Shown one piece after another: positions 52,302 to 60,799 of a stretch of 64,000 nt of DNA. The translations under genes were made by a program, and so were the position numbers. This DNA comes from Streptomyces sp. NA02950 (GTDB lineage: Bacteria > Actinomycetota > Actinomycetes > Streptomycetales > Streptomycetaceae), in assembly GCF_013364155.1 (NCBI RefSeq), contig NZ_CP054916.1:2972501-3036500 (forward strand), read 5' to 3'. How positions within the stretch are numbered: the stretch's first letter is position 1; each line of letters begins with the position of its first letter. The notes under the pieces were generated by a model. It saw nothing but the letters and a program-made list of their open reading frames with translations, was not told the origin of the DNA and did not search any database.

Positions 52302-53441
52302 TCATCCGCCCGGCAACGACGGCGCCGCGCAGCCGTGGTGGCCGGCGGACCGGGTCGCGAACGCCTTGAGGGCGGCGCGTTCGTAGGCCAGGTCCGGGCT
52401 GCGGCGGGCGTCGCCGTCGGCGTCGTCGGCGCGGATCAGGTAGAGCGCGGACTCGGCGCCTTCGGGGCAGGTGGCTCCGGCCCAGTAGGCGCTCTTGCCC
52501 AGCCGCCCCGCGGCTTTCTCGGCGGGGGTGACGTTCTCGTAGTCGTAGTCCCGGGTGAACTGGGAGCGGGCGTCCTCCGCGTACGGGCCGTAGTACGCCT
52601 CCAGCCGGTAGCGCGGGGAGCCGTCCCGGGCGCCGAGGGCGCAGATCTCGCGCGGTGCGCCCTCGCGGGCGGTCTCGCGGGCGGTGGAGACGGCGGAGCG
52701 CGAGGCCGTCGGGACCCCGGCGCAGGTGCCCCTGGCGCCGATGAGCGGTTCGTACTCGTCCTCGTTGACCGGCAGATCGACATCCCTGACCGGTGTGCCC
52801 AGGCGTGCGCCGCAGTCCCAGTGCTCGTTGGCGGCCTCGGCGGTGGCGGTGGCGGTGCGGACGAAGTCGGGGCGATTGGCGGGGTCGTCGAGGGTGACCT
52901 CGCGGCCGAGCGCCGTGTCGACGGTGATCAGCAGGGAGTCGCCGCCCTTGGCGCACGGCAGCAGTACGGCGGTGGTGGCCTCGCCGTCCTCGCCGTCGCC
53001 GAGCCGGGCGCTGTCGGTGGCGAACAGGCCGGCCCAGCCGTGGCCGAGCGGGACGGGGAGGGTGTCCCGGGACGGCAGGGCGGCGTACAGCTCGCCGTTA
53101 CCGTACTCGCTGCTCGGGCGGGGTGAGCCCGCGATGGTCACCGTGAGGCTGCCGCCGCTCTCGGTCTTCACCTCGCAGCGCACGGACAGGGAGTTGCCCC
53201 GTTCGCTCCCGCCCCCGCCGTCGAAGGAGCCCTCGGTGTGGTTGGTGACGTCCGTGTCGTCGTCGCCGAGCACCGCGCGGACGTCGCTGACCGGGAGCAC
53301 CCCGTCGCAGGCCTCGTCCAGCGCCCGTTCCTCGCTGCCCGCGAACCAGACGATCACGCCCGCGAGGGCGGCCAGCGCCGGCGCGACGGCCCCGAGCGTG
53401 CGCAGCCGCCGCCGGGTGAGCGGCCGTGGGATCAGTGCCAC
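52302..53441 (-). CDS. Membrane-anchored extracytoplasmic protein, paralogue A
   Basis: A 379-residue protein with a short Arg-rich cytosolic start, one membrane helix (about 15-33) and a large external part containing several Cys. It begins ALDEACDGVLPVSDVRAVLGDD and resembles the start of the next gene's external part (QLRKACDGTLPYGDLARLV), so the two are paralogues. No enzyme motif is seen; such pairs are common, uncharacterised Streptomyces surface proteins. The ATG at 53441 overlaps the upstream gene by 10 nt, implying coupling. It converges with the MalG-like gene. Confidence 0.75.
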   Translation of the reverse strand: MALIPRPLTRRRLRTLGAVAPALAALAGVIVWFAGSEERALDEACDGVLPVSDVRAVLGDDDTDVTNHTEGSFDGGGGSERGNSLSVRCEVKTESGGSLTVTIAGSPRPSSEYGNGELYAALPSRDTLPVPLGHGWAGLFATDSARLGDGEDGEATTAVLLPCAKGGDSLLITVDTALGREVTLDDPANRPDFVRTATATAEAANEHWDCGARLGTPVRDVDLPVNEDEYEPLIGARGTCAGVPTASRSAVSTARETAREGAPREICALGARDGSPRYRLEAYYGPYAEDARSQFTRDYDYENVTPAEKAAGRLGKSAYWAGATCPEGAESALYLIRADDADGDARRSPDLAYERAALKAFATRSAGHHGCAAPSLPGG

Positions 53442-54811
53442 TGCTCCACCTCTCCGAGCACCTTGGTGTCACGGCAGCCCGCCGACCTCGGCCAGGCGTC
53501 GTCGGAACGGAGATAGCGGTCCAGCACCGCGCGGACGACGGTGGAGAACCTGGCGCGGTCCTTGGCGCCGAGGACCGCGGTGTCCCCGTCGTCGAAGCGG
53601 ACCTCGGGGAGCACGGAGACCCGGTGGTAGGTGGCCCGGCCACCGCACACCGACCGTGCCCACAGGGCGAGTTGGGGGCGTGAGGCGTACGACGAGATGC
53701 GGTCCTCGCCCTTGTCGCCGCCGGGGCCGGACTCGCCCTCCGACGGGCCGTCCTTCTTCCCGTCCGCCTCCTGGTCCGCCTTCTGGTCCGCGTTCTCGTC
53801 CGCGTTCTCGTCCGCTCCCCACCCGGGCACATTGCCCTCGCGCTCGTACGCGTCGTACGCGGACCGGCCGAGGATCCCCGACCAGCTGGCGGCCTCGACC
53901 CCGGTGATCTCCCACTCCTTGGCGGACTCGCCGTCGTTCTCCTCGGCCTCCTCGTCCCAGTCGCCGACGCAGGCGCTCAAGCCGCCGGACTCCTGGAGGT
54001 CGCCGAGGCTGGTCCAGCGGCCGGACTTCACGCCGCGCAGCGAAGGGCCGCTGATCCAGCGGCACTTGCGCAGATCGCGGCTGGGCTCGTCGATCCGCTC
54101 GGACCGCCACCGGCCCTTCTTGGCGTGTGCCTCGTAGGTGTCCACGACATCGGTCGGCATCGGCAGCGGGGCGCCGCCGCAGTGCTGGGACGCGGTGATG
54201 GCGTTGGCGACGTGCACGGCGGTACGGAATCCGGCGAGCGCGGTGGCACGCTCGCGGCCACTCCGGTCCGCCCGGCCACCGCCCTCCGCGCCGCCCTCGG
54301 TGGTGACCTCGGCGCGGACGTAGAGATCGGTGGTGGGCCGGGCGCGTCCGGCGAGCCCGCCCCGGCAGTCGGCCACCAGCCAGGCGCCGTGGCGTCCGTA
54401 CTGGCCGGTGGTGCCGGGTGCCACGAAGGTGCCCTCGCCACCGCTCGGGTCGAGCAGCTCCCGGGTCTTCATCTCCTCGGGCACATCGGAGACCAGGGCC
54501 TCGGCATGGACCGTGACCCCCAGTCCGTCACCGAAGGACAGGGAGCAGTCCAGCAGCGACCGGCTGTCCCGGTCCGGGGCCAGCATCGTGCCGTACTGCC
54601 GCAGTTCACCCCGGCGTCCGTCGGGCACCAGACGTGCGAGATCGCCGTAGGGCAGAGTCCCGTCGCACGCCTTTCTCAACTGGGCCCGGTTGGCGGCGCG
54701 ATGACCGCCCTCGGTGCCCCGGGTCGCCAGGACGACGCCCACGACCAGCGCAGTGATGACCGCGATGAGGACCGTGCGGCGCAGCCACCCACGGTCCGGT
54801 AAACCCCGCAT
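53432..54811 (-). CDS. Membrane-anchored extracytoplasmic protein, paralogue B
   Basis: A 459-residue protein: membrane helix at about 12-30 (RTVLIAVITALVVGVVLA), the ACDGTLPYGDLARLVPDG element shared with paralogue A, several Cys pairs and an acidic low-complexity stretch (DENADENADQKADQEADGKKDGPSEGESGPGGDKGED) about 330-370. The function is unknown; the topology suggests a surface sensor or wall-associated protein. ATG 54811 starts MRGLPDRGWLRR. First gene of a two-gene minus-strand operon behind the HTH/trefoil protein gene. Confidence 0.75.
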   Translation of the reverse strand: MRGLPDRGWLRRTVLIAVITALVVGVVLATRGTEGGHRAANRAQLRKACDGTLPYGDLARLVPDGRRGELRQYGTMLAPDRDSRSLLDCSLSFGDGLGVTVHAEALVSDVPEEMKTRELLDPSGGEGTFVAPGTTGQYGRHGAWLVADCRGGLAGRARPTTDLYVRAEVTTEGGAEGGGRADRSGRERATALAGFRTAVHVANAITASQHCGGAPLPMPTDVVDTYEAHAKKGRWRSERIDEPSRDLRKCRWISGPSLRGVKSGRWTSLGDLQESGGLSACVGDWDEEAEENDGESAKEWEITGVEAASWSGILGRSAYDAYEREGNVPGWGADENADENADQKADQEADGKKDGPSEGESGPGGDKGEDRISSYASRPQLALWARSVCGGRATYHRVSVLPEVRFDDGDTAVLGAKDRARFSTVVRAVLDRYLRSDDAWPRSAGCRDTKVLGEVEQWH

Positions 54812-54911
54812 CCCGCCCGTACTCCTTCATCCCCCTGATCGAGCGATCCCCACGATCAGGTGTCCCCCGTGATCGCGGGGACAGTACCAGAGGGGGCCGG
54901 GGGCTGGCGCG

Positions 54912-56006
54912 TCAGCCAGGGTTCGCCCCGGAGGGCACCCGGTCGAAACGGAACACCTGCCCCGATTCGCCCGCCCGGCACGGGAGTTGGACCACATGGT
55001 CCCAGGGTTCGGTGCCGCCGCCGGGCACCGTCAGACAGAAGTCGCTGTGGACCGGCCGCAGCCGGAAACCGGTGACGGGCCGGTCGACGGGCTCCAGCCG
55101 GAACGTCTCTCCCGAGCCCCGGGAGTCGCAGAAGTCGTTGACGAGCAAGGCCCCCGGGACCTTTCGCCGAGCGGTGATCCCCGAGCAGCCGGGGCCGTGC
55201 TCGGAGTGCCGGGTGGCGATCCGCCAGTATCCGCCGTCCAGCCGCTCGAGGGAGAAGTCGGGGAGAACGTCCGCGCACGGCGCCTGATAGACCCACGCGG
55301 TGCGGTCGCCCTCGCGCTCGGAGAAACAGAGCGCGGAATGGACGGCCCGGATCCGGTACCCCCCGGGGGCGGGCGCGGGCAGCGCGGCGCCGGAGGTCGA
55401 GGCCGTTCCGGTGCCCGGCTCCTGCCGTGCGCCCTCCTGCCGCTGTTCCGCCTTCTGCCCCGCCGGTGCGCCGTGGTGGCTGCCGCGGGTGGTGACCGCG
55501 ATGGCCACCACGGTGGCGGTCAGTGCCAGGACGGAGAGCAGTGTCACCGCACGCGAGCGGGGTAAGGACGGCTCCGGCAGGACGGCGTCCTCGTCCTCGT
55601 CCTCGTCCACGTCCACGGCCGGGGCCGGGATCGGGGCCGGGGCCGGGACCGGGGCGACGGCGGGCACGGCCCGGCACGTGGCGGCGGCCGCGGCGGAACC
55701 GCCGCCGTGGCCGGACACGGCACCGGCCGCCAGGTCCGCACGGACCGACAGCCAGACGGTGAGCCCGGCGGACCCGACCCCACAGGCCCGGACGAACGCG
55801 GCCACCTGCTCCTCGCGCGGCAGCGTGGCGCGCCCGAGCATACGGGCGACCGTGCTGCGCGGCAGGACGTCCCCGGCCGCGTCGGCGCGCACCGCCAACT
55901 CCCGGGCGGTCAGGTGCGACCAGTCCTTGAGCGCCCGCATCCGGGCGATGAACTCCTCGGGGCTCCGGGCGTGTTGTGGATCCGGAGCGCTGACGACCTC
56001 GGCCAT
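54912..56006 (-). CDS. One-pass membrane protein: N-terminal HTH-like domain plus C-terminal beta-trefoil (ricin-like)
   Basis: A 364-residue protein. Residues about 14-75 (SPEEFIARMRALKDWSHLTARELAVRADAAGDVLPRSTVARMLGRATLPREEQVAAFVRACGV) form the XRE-like domain common in Streptomyces. A Pro/Ala and Asp/Glu linker, one membrane helix (about 150-172) and an external domain with repeated YRIRAVHSALCFSE, YWRIATRHSE, GFRLRPVHSDFCLTV follow; the repeats resemble ricin-type trefoil lobes. It could couple carbohydrate sensing outside to an intracellular partner. GTTCA-N4-TGAAC at 56103-56116 upstream may be its operator. Confidence 0.78.
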   Translation of the reverse strand: MAEVVSAPDPQHARSPEEFIARMRALKDWSHLTARELAVRADAAGDVLPRSTVARMLGRATLPREEQVAAFVRACGVGSAGLTVWLSVRADLAAGAVSGHGGGSAAAAATCRAVPAVAPVPAPAPIPAPAVDVDEDEDEDAVLPEPSLPRSRAVTLLSVLALTATVVAIAVTTRGSHHGAPAGQKAEQRQEGARQEPGTGTASTSGAALPAPAPGGYRIRAVHSALCFSEREGDRTAWVYQAPCADVLPDFSLERLDGGYWRIATRHSEHGPGCSGITARRKVPGALLVNDFCDSRGSGETFRLEPVDRPVTGFRLRPVHSDFCLTVPGGGTEPWDHVVQLPCRAGESGQVFRFDRVPSGANPG

Positions 56007-56102
56007 CTGTGGTTCTCCCCCGCGGGCGTGTCCCGGCGCTGTCCGGGACAGGTCCGGGGCGTGTCCCGGACACGGGGACAGCCTTGTTCACTCACGTCGA
56101 TT

Positions 56103-56116
56103 GTTCAAGGGTGAAC
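56103..56116. promoter_or_regulatory. Small palindrome upstream of the HTH/trefoil gene
   Basis: GTTCA (56103-56107) and TGAAC (56112-56116) flank AGGG, about 100 bp upstream of the ATG at 56006. Possible operator, perhaps for the gene's own HTH domain. Confidence 0.35.
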
Positions 56117-56140
56117 TTCGTCAAGGGATGAAAAACGAGC

Positions 56141-56180
56141 GGCGGCCGTAACCATCCACGGGGGTACGGTCACAGCCGCC
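56141..56180 (-). terminator. pfkA terminator
   Basis: Arms 56141-56153 and 56168-56180 pair at 11 of 13 positions (the rest G-U type). Read on the minus strand, the stem is followed by GCTCGTTTTT. It lies 60 nt beyond the pfkA stop. Confidence 0.8.
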
Positions 56181-56188
56181 GTCACATC

Positions 56189-56224
56189 GCGCGGGAAATC
56201 ACGCGGGAAATCACGCGGGAAAGG
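56189..56224. repeat. Three tandem 12-nt repeats in the pfkA 3' region
   Basis: Units GCGCGGGAAATC, ACGCGGGAAATC and ACGCGGGAAAGG lie head to tail between the pfkA stop (56240) and its terminator. Confidence 0.7.
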
Positions 56225-56239
56225 GCGGACGCGGGTGGA

Positions 56240-57265
56240 TCAGAAGACCGACTCGGCCTCGTCCATGCGGTCCACCGGAACGGTCTTCAGCTCGGTGACG
56301 GCGTCGGCGATCGGCGCCATCGTGATGTCCGTGCCGCGCAGCGCGGTCATCATGCCGAAGTCACCGCGGTGCGCGGCCTCGACGGCGTGCCAGCCGAAGC
56401 GGGTGGCGAGCACCCGGTCGTACGCGGTGGGGGTGCCGCCGCGCTGCACATGGCCGAGGATCACCGGACGGGCCTCCTTGCCGAGACGCCGCTCCAGCTC
56501 GGCCGCCAGGCGGTTGCCGATCCCGGCGAACCGCTCGTGGCCGTACTGGTCGATCTCGCCCTTCTGGTAGTCCATGGAGCCCTCGGCGGGGTGCGCGCCC
56601 TCGGCCACACAGATGACCGCGAACTTCTTGCCGCGCGCGAAGCGCTCCTCGACCATCTTCACCAGGGCGTCGACCTCGAAGGGCCGCTCCGGCAGACAGA
56701 TGCCGTGGGCACCGCCGGCCATCCCGGACTCCAGGGCGATCCAGCCCGCGTGCCGCCCCATGACCTCGACGACCATGACCCGCTGATGCGATTCGGCGGT
56801 GGTCTTCAGCCGGTCCATGGCCTCGGTGGCGACGCCGACGGCGGTGTCGAAACCGAAGGTGCGGTCGGTGGAGGAGATGTCGTTGTCGATGGTCTTGGGG
56901 ACCCCGACGATCGGCAGCCCCGCGTCCGACAGCATCCGGGCGGCGGTGAGGGTGCCCTCGCCGCCGATCGGGATCAGCACGTCTATGCCGTAGTCGCGGG
57001 CGTGGTCCCTGGAGGTCTCGCACGCCTCGCGCAGCCGGGCCCGCTCCAGCCGGGAGGAGCCGAGGATGGTGCCCCCGCGGGCGAGGATGCCGCCGACGTC
57101 GTCGAGGTCGAGCTTGCGGTGACGGCCGTCGAGGAGGCCCTTGAACCCGTCCTCGAACCCGATCACCTCGTCGCCGTGGCCGACCACCGCGCGGTGGACG
57201 ACCGACCGGATCACAGCGTTGAGGCCGGGGCAGTCGCCGCCTGCGGTGAGAACTCCGATGCGCAT
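56240..57265 (-). CDS. pfkA: ATP-dependent 6-phosphofructokinase
   Basis: A 341-residue group III phosphofructokinase making fructose-1,6-bisphosphate. LTAGGDCPGLNAVIRSVV and ILGSSR open the nucleotide site; IPIGGEGTL has Gly where PPi-dependent relatives have Asp, so ATP is the likely donor. GVPKTIDNDI contains the catalytic region; MGRHAGWIALESG and GHVQRGGTPTAYDRVLATRFG are typical. ATG 57265 begins MRIGVLTAGG. It is divergent from pta with overlapping promoter sequences. From memory it corresponds to the pfkA gene beside pta-ackA-pyk in S. coelicolor. Confidence 0.95.
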   Translation of the reverse strand: MRIGVLTAGGDCPGLNAVIRSVVHRAVVGHGDEVIGFEDGFKGLLDGRHRKLDLDDVGGILARGGTILGSSRLERARLREACETSRDHARDYGIDVLIPIGGEGTLTAARMLSDAGLPIVGVPKTIDNDISSTDRTFGFDTAVGVATEAMDRLKTTAESHQRVMVVEVMGRHAGWIALESGMAGGAHGICLPERPFEVDALVKMVEERFARGKKFAVICVAEGAHPAEGSMDYQKGEIDQYGHERFAGIGNRLAAELERRLGKEARPVILGHVQRGGTPTAYDRVLATRFGWHAVEAAHRGDFGMMTALRGTDITMAPIADAVTELKTVPVDRMDEAESVF

Positions 57266-57356
57266 CGTGCTGTGTCTCCTGCTCCCTACGGGTAGATCTG
57301 AGCCAGTCCGATTGTTTCATGGGCGCGGTGGTGCTGTATCCCTCGCATCGGCGAGC

Positions 57357-57385
57357 GCCATAATCACGGCCGCAGGTATTGTCAA
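57357..57385 (-). promoter_or_regulatory. pfkA promoter
   Basis: On the minus strand, TTGACA (57385-57380), a 17-nt spacer and TATGGC (57362-57357) make a good housekeeping promoter directed at pfkA, about 90 nt before its ATG. Confidence 0.55.
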
Positions 57386-57404
57386 GAGGACTGGGCCATA
57401 CAAT
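57376..57404 (+). promoter_or_regulatory. pta-ackA promoter
   Basis: GTATTG (57376-57381), a 17-nt spacer and TACAAT (57399-57404) direct transcription towards pta. The -35 region overlaps that of the opposing pfkA promoter, so the two probably compete. Confidence 0.5.
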
Positions 57405-57476
57405 GTGGTCAATTTGCGTCCGAAGGACGCAGGCCAGGACAACACCCGAGGAACGCCGAGGAAACGGAGATCACGC

Positions 57477-59585
57477 GTGACGCGCAGCGTGTACGTGACC
57501 GGGATCGAGCGTGGCGACGGACGCCAGGTCGTCGAGCTGGGAGTGATGGAACTCCTGACCCGCCATGTCGACCGCGTCGGGGTCTTCCGGCCCCTGGTGC
57601 ACGACGACCCCGACCGCCTCTTCGAGCTGCTGCGGGCCCGGTACCGGCTGAGCCAGTCCCCCGCGTCCGTCTTCGGCATGACCTACGAGGCCGCGGCCGC
57701 CCTCCAGGCCGAGGCGGGCAGCGACGAGCTGGTCTCCCAGCTGGTCGGCCGGTTCCACGAGGTGGCCCGGGAGTACGAATACGTCCTGGTGCTGGGCAGC
57801 GACTACGCGGCCACCAGTCTCCCCGACGAGCTGGGGCTCAACGCACGGCTGGCCAATGAGTTCGGCGCCTCGGTGATCACCGTGGTGGGCGGGCAGAACC
57901 AGACCGTGGAGTCCGTCGGCGCCGAGGCGCACAACGCCTACCGGGCCTTTGAGGCACAGGGCTGCGACGTGGTCTCCGTGGTGGTCAACCGGGTCGCCGC
58001 CGAGGACCGCGAGGCCATCGCCGAGCGGCTGGGCTCCCGGCTGCCGGTCCCCTGCTACGTGCTGCCCGAGGACGCCGCGCTGTCGGCGCCCACCGTCTCG
58101 CAGATCGTCCGCACCCTGGGCGCCGAGGTACTGCTCGGCGATCACTCCGGACTCTCGAGGGACGTACGGGACTTCGTCTTCGGCGGCGCGATGCTGCCCA
58201 GCTTCCTGCCCGCGCTCACCGAGGGCTGTCTGGTGGTGACGCCCGGGGACCGCGCCGATCTGATCGTGGGCGCGCTGGCCGCGCACAGCGCGGGTGCCCC
58301 GGCCATCGCCGGGGTGCTGCTCACCCTGGACGAGCGGCCGGGCCCGGACATCCTGGCGCTCGCCTCGCGGCTGGCCCCGGGCACCCCGGTGGCGTCGGTG
58401 GCGGGCGGGTCCTTCCCGACCGCGGCCGAGCTGTTCGCGGTCGAGGGCAAGCTGACCGCGGGCGTCCCGCGCAAGGCGGAGACCGCGCTCGGCCTCTTCG
58501 AGCGGCATGTGGACACCACGGCGCTCACCGAGCGGATCGCGGTGGCCCGCTCCGGCCGGGTCACCCCGATGATGTTCGAGCACGAGCTGATCGAGCGCTC
58601 CCGCTCCCAGCGCCGCCGGGTCGTCCTCCCCGAGGGCACCGAGGAGCGGGTGCTGCGGGCGGCCGATGTGCTGCTGCGCCGGGATGTGTGCGACCTCACC
58701 CTGCTCGGTGAGGAGGACACGGTCCGCAAGCGCGCCGCCGAACTGGGCATCCAGCTCGCGGACGCCGATGTCGTCGATCCGCAGACCTCCCCGCTGCGCG
58801 AGCGCTTCGCCGAACAGTACGCGCGGCTGCGCGCCCACAAGGGCGTCTCCTACGAACTGGCGTACGACGTGGTGGCCGATGTCTCCTACTTCGGCACCCT
58901 GATGGTGCAGGAGGGGCTGGCCGACGGGATGGTCTCGGGCGCGGTGCACTCCACAGCCGCCACCATCCGGCCCGCGTTCGAGATCATCAAGACCGCGTCG
59001 GGCGCCCACATCGTCTCGTCGGTGTTCTTCATGTGCCTGGCCGACCGGGTGCTGGTGTACGGCGACTGCGCGGTCAACCCGGATCCCAACGCCGAGCAGC
59101 TCGCGGACATCGCCATCCAGTCGGCGACCACCGCCGCCCAGTTCGGGGTGGAGCCGAGGATCGCGATGCTGTCGTACTCCACCGGCACCTCCGGCTCCGG
59201 CGCCGATGTGGACAAGGTCCGCAAGGCGACCGAGCTGGTGCGCGAGCGCCGCCCGGACCTGCTGGTCGAGGGCCCCATCCAGTACGACGCCGCGGTGGAC
59301 GCGGCGGTGGCGGCCACCAAGCTGCCCGGCTCCGAGGTGGCGGGCCAGGCCACCGTGCTGATCTTCCCGGACCTGAACACCGGCAACAACACCTACAAGG
59401 CCGTCCAGCGCTCGGCGGGCGCCGTCGCGGTCGGCCCGGTGCTCCAGGGTCTGCGCAAGCCGGTGAACGACCTGTCCCGCGGGGCACTCGTCCAGGACAT
59501 CGTCAACACCGTCTCCATCACCGCCATCCAGGCGCAGCCCCCGACATCCACGACGTCCCCGACACAGAAGGTGCAGTCCGCGTGA
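57477..59585 (+). CDS. pta: Phosphate acetyltransferase (long form)
   Basis: A 702-residue enzyme converting acetyl-CoA and phosphate to acetyl-phosphate. The N-terminal half has a BioD-like P-loop-derived region and a DRTGG domain (GAMLPSFLPALTEGCLVVTPGDRADLIVGAL). The C-terminal 330 residues are the PTA_PTB catalytic domain (RVVLPEGTEERVLRAADVLLRR, GLADGMVSGAVHSTAATIRPAFEIIKT, STGTSGSGADVDKVRKATEL, NTGNNTYKAVQRSAGAVAVGPVLQGLRKPVNDLSRGA). GTG 57477 follows ACGGAGATCACGC. It overlaps ackA by 4 nt (GTGA), so the pair is coupled. Confidence 0.95.
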   Translation: MTRSVYVTGIERGDGRQVVELGVMELLTRHVDRVGVFRPLVHDDPDRLFELLRARYRLSQSPASVFGMTYEAAAALQAEAGSDELVSQLVGRFHEVAREYEYVLVLGSDYAATSLPDELGLNARLANEFGASVITVVGGQNQTVESVGAEAHNAYRAFEAQGCDVVSVVVNRVAAEDREAIAERLGSRLPVPCYVLPEDAALSAPTVSQIVRTLGAEVLLGDHSGLSRDVRDFVFGGAMLPSFLPALTEGCLVVTPGDRADLIVGALAAHSAGAPAIAGVLLTLDERPGPDILALASRLAPGTPVASVAGGSFPTAAELFAVEGKLTAGVPRKAETALGLFERHVDTTALTERIAVARSGRVTPMMFEHELIERSRSQRRRVVLPEGTEERVLRAADVLLRRDVCDLTLLGEEDTVRKRAAELGIQLADADVVDPQTSPLRERFAEQYARLRAHKGVSYELAYDVVADVSYFGTLMVQEGLADGMVSGAVHSTAATIRPAFEIIKTASGAHIVSSVFFMCLADRVLVYGDCAVNPDPNAEQLADIAIQSATTAAQFGVEPRIAMLSYSTGTSGSGADVDKVRKATELVRERRPDLLVEGPIQYDAAVDAAVAATKLPGSEVAGQATVLIFPDLNTGNNTYKAVQRSAGAVAVGPVLQGLRKPVNDLSRGALVQDIVNTVSITAIQAQPPTSTTSPTQKVQSA

Positions 59586-60727
59586 ACGGCTCCCGCGTCC
59601 TCGTCCTCAACTCCGGCTCCTCGTCGGTCAAGTACCAGCTGCTGGACATGACCGACCGCACCCGGCTCGCCTCCGGCATCGTGGAGCGGATCGGCGAGGG
59701 CCCGGTCGCCGACCACGCGGCCGCCCTCAAGCAGGTCGCCGACGAGCTGGCCCGGCAGAACCTGGGGCTGGACTCGCCGGAGCTGGCGGCGGTCGGCCAC
59801 CGGGTGGTGCACGGCGGCACCCGGTTCACCACGCCCGCGCTGATCACCGACGAGGTGGTCGAGGAGATCGAGAAGCTGATCCCGCTGGCCCCGCTGCACA
59901 ACCCGGCCAATGTCACCGGGATCAAGGTGGCCCGGGAGCTGCGCCCGGACCTGCCGCAGGTCGCGGTGTTCGACACGGCGTTCCACTCGACGATGCCGGA
60001 GGCCGCGGCGCGCTACGCCATCGACGTGGACACCGCCGACCGGTTCGGGGTGCGCCGCTACGGCTTCCACGGCACCTCGCACGCGTATGTCTCCCGCGCC
60101 ACCGCGGCCCTGCTGGACCGGCCCGTCTCCGAGCTCAACACCATCGTGCTGCACCTGGGCAACGGGGCCAGCGCCTCGGCCGTGCGCGGCGGGGAGTGCG
60201 TGGACACCTCGATGGGGCTCACCCCGCTGGAGGGCCTGGTGATGGGCACCCGCTCGGGCGATCTGGACGCGGCCGCGATCTTCCATCTGTCCCGGGTGGG
60301 CGAGATGTCCATCGACGAGATCGACACCCTGCTGAACAAGCGCAGCGGGCTGCTCGGGCTGTGCGGGGACAACGACATGCGCGAGATCGGCCGCCGGATG
60401 GGCGAGGGCGACTCCGAAGCACAGCTCGCCTTCGACATCTACATCCACCGGCTGCGGAAGTATGTGGGCGCGTACACCGCGGTACTCGGGCGGGTGGACG
60501 CCATCGCCTTCACCGCCGGTGTGGGAGAGAACTCCGCGGCGGTACGGGAGGCGGCGATGGGCGGGCTCACCGCGTTCGGTGTCGAGGTGGACACGGTGCG
60601 GAACGCGCTGCGCGGTTCCGGGGCACGGCTGATCTCCGCCGAGAGCAGCCGGGTCGCGGTGGCCGTGGTGCCCACCGATGAAGAGCTGGAGATCGCCAGC
60701 CAGACGTTCGACCTGGTCAGCGACTAG
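59582..60727 (+). CDS. ackA: Acetate kinase
   Basis: A 381-residue enzyme transferring phosphate between acetyl-phosphate and ADP/ATP. Signatures: VLVLNSGSSSVKYQL at the N-terminus, GHRVVHGG, FDTAFHSTMP, YGFHGTSHAYVS, IVLHLGNGASASAV, and FTAGVGENSAAVR near the C-terminus. Length is slightly short but complete. GTG 59582 overlaps the pta stop. With Pta it runs acetate overflow or acetate uptake; no terminator is seen before pyk, 72 nt downstream. Confidence 0.96.
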   Translation: MNGSRVLVLNSGSSSVKYQLLDMTDRTRLASGIVERIGEGPVADHAAALKQVADELARQNLGLDSPELAAVGHRVVHGGTRFTTPALITDEVVEEIEKLIPLAPLHNPANVTGIKVARELRPDLPQVAVFDTAFHSTMPEAAARYAIDVDTADRFGVRRYGFHGTSHAYVSRATAALLDRPVSELNTIVLHLGNGASASAVRGGECVDTSMGLTPLEGLVMGTRSGDLDAAAIFHLSRVGEMSIDEIDTLLNKRSGLLGLCGDNDMREIGRRMGEGDSEAQLAFDIYIHRLRKYVGAYTAVLGRVDAIAFTAGVGENSAAVREAAMGGLTAFGVEVDTVRNALRGSGARLISAESSRVAVAVVPTDEELEIASQTFDLVSD

Positions 60728-60799
60728 CCGCCGTTTTGTTGTCCGTCCTTCTCCGGCCTGAAATATTCCGCTGCGAAACAAACCGATAGGATCAGCCTC

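Noticed and set aside
57471..59009. 512-codon open frame antisense to pta
   Set aside because: His/Gly/Arg/Gln-rich shadow composition; the + strand gene is unambiguous.
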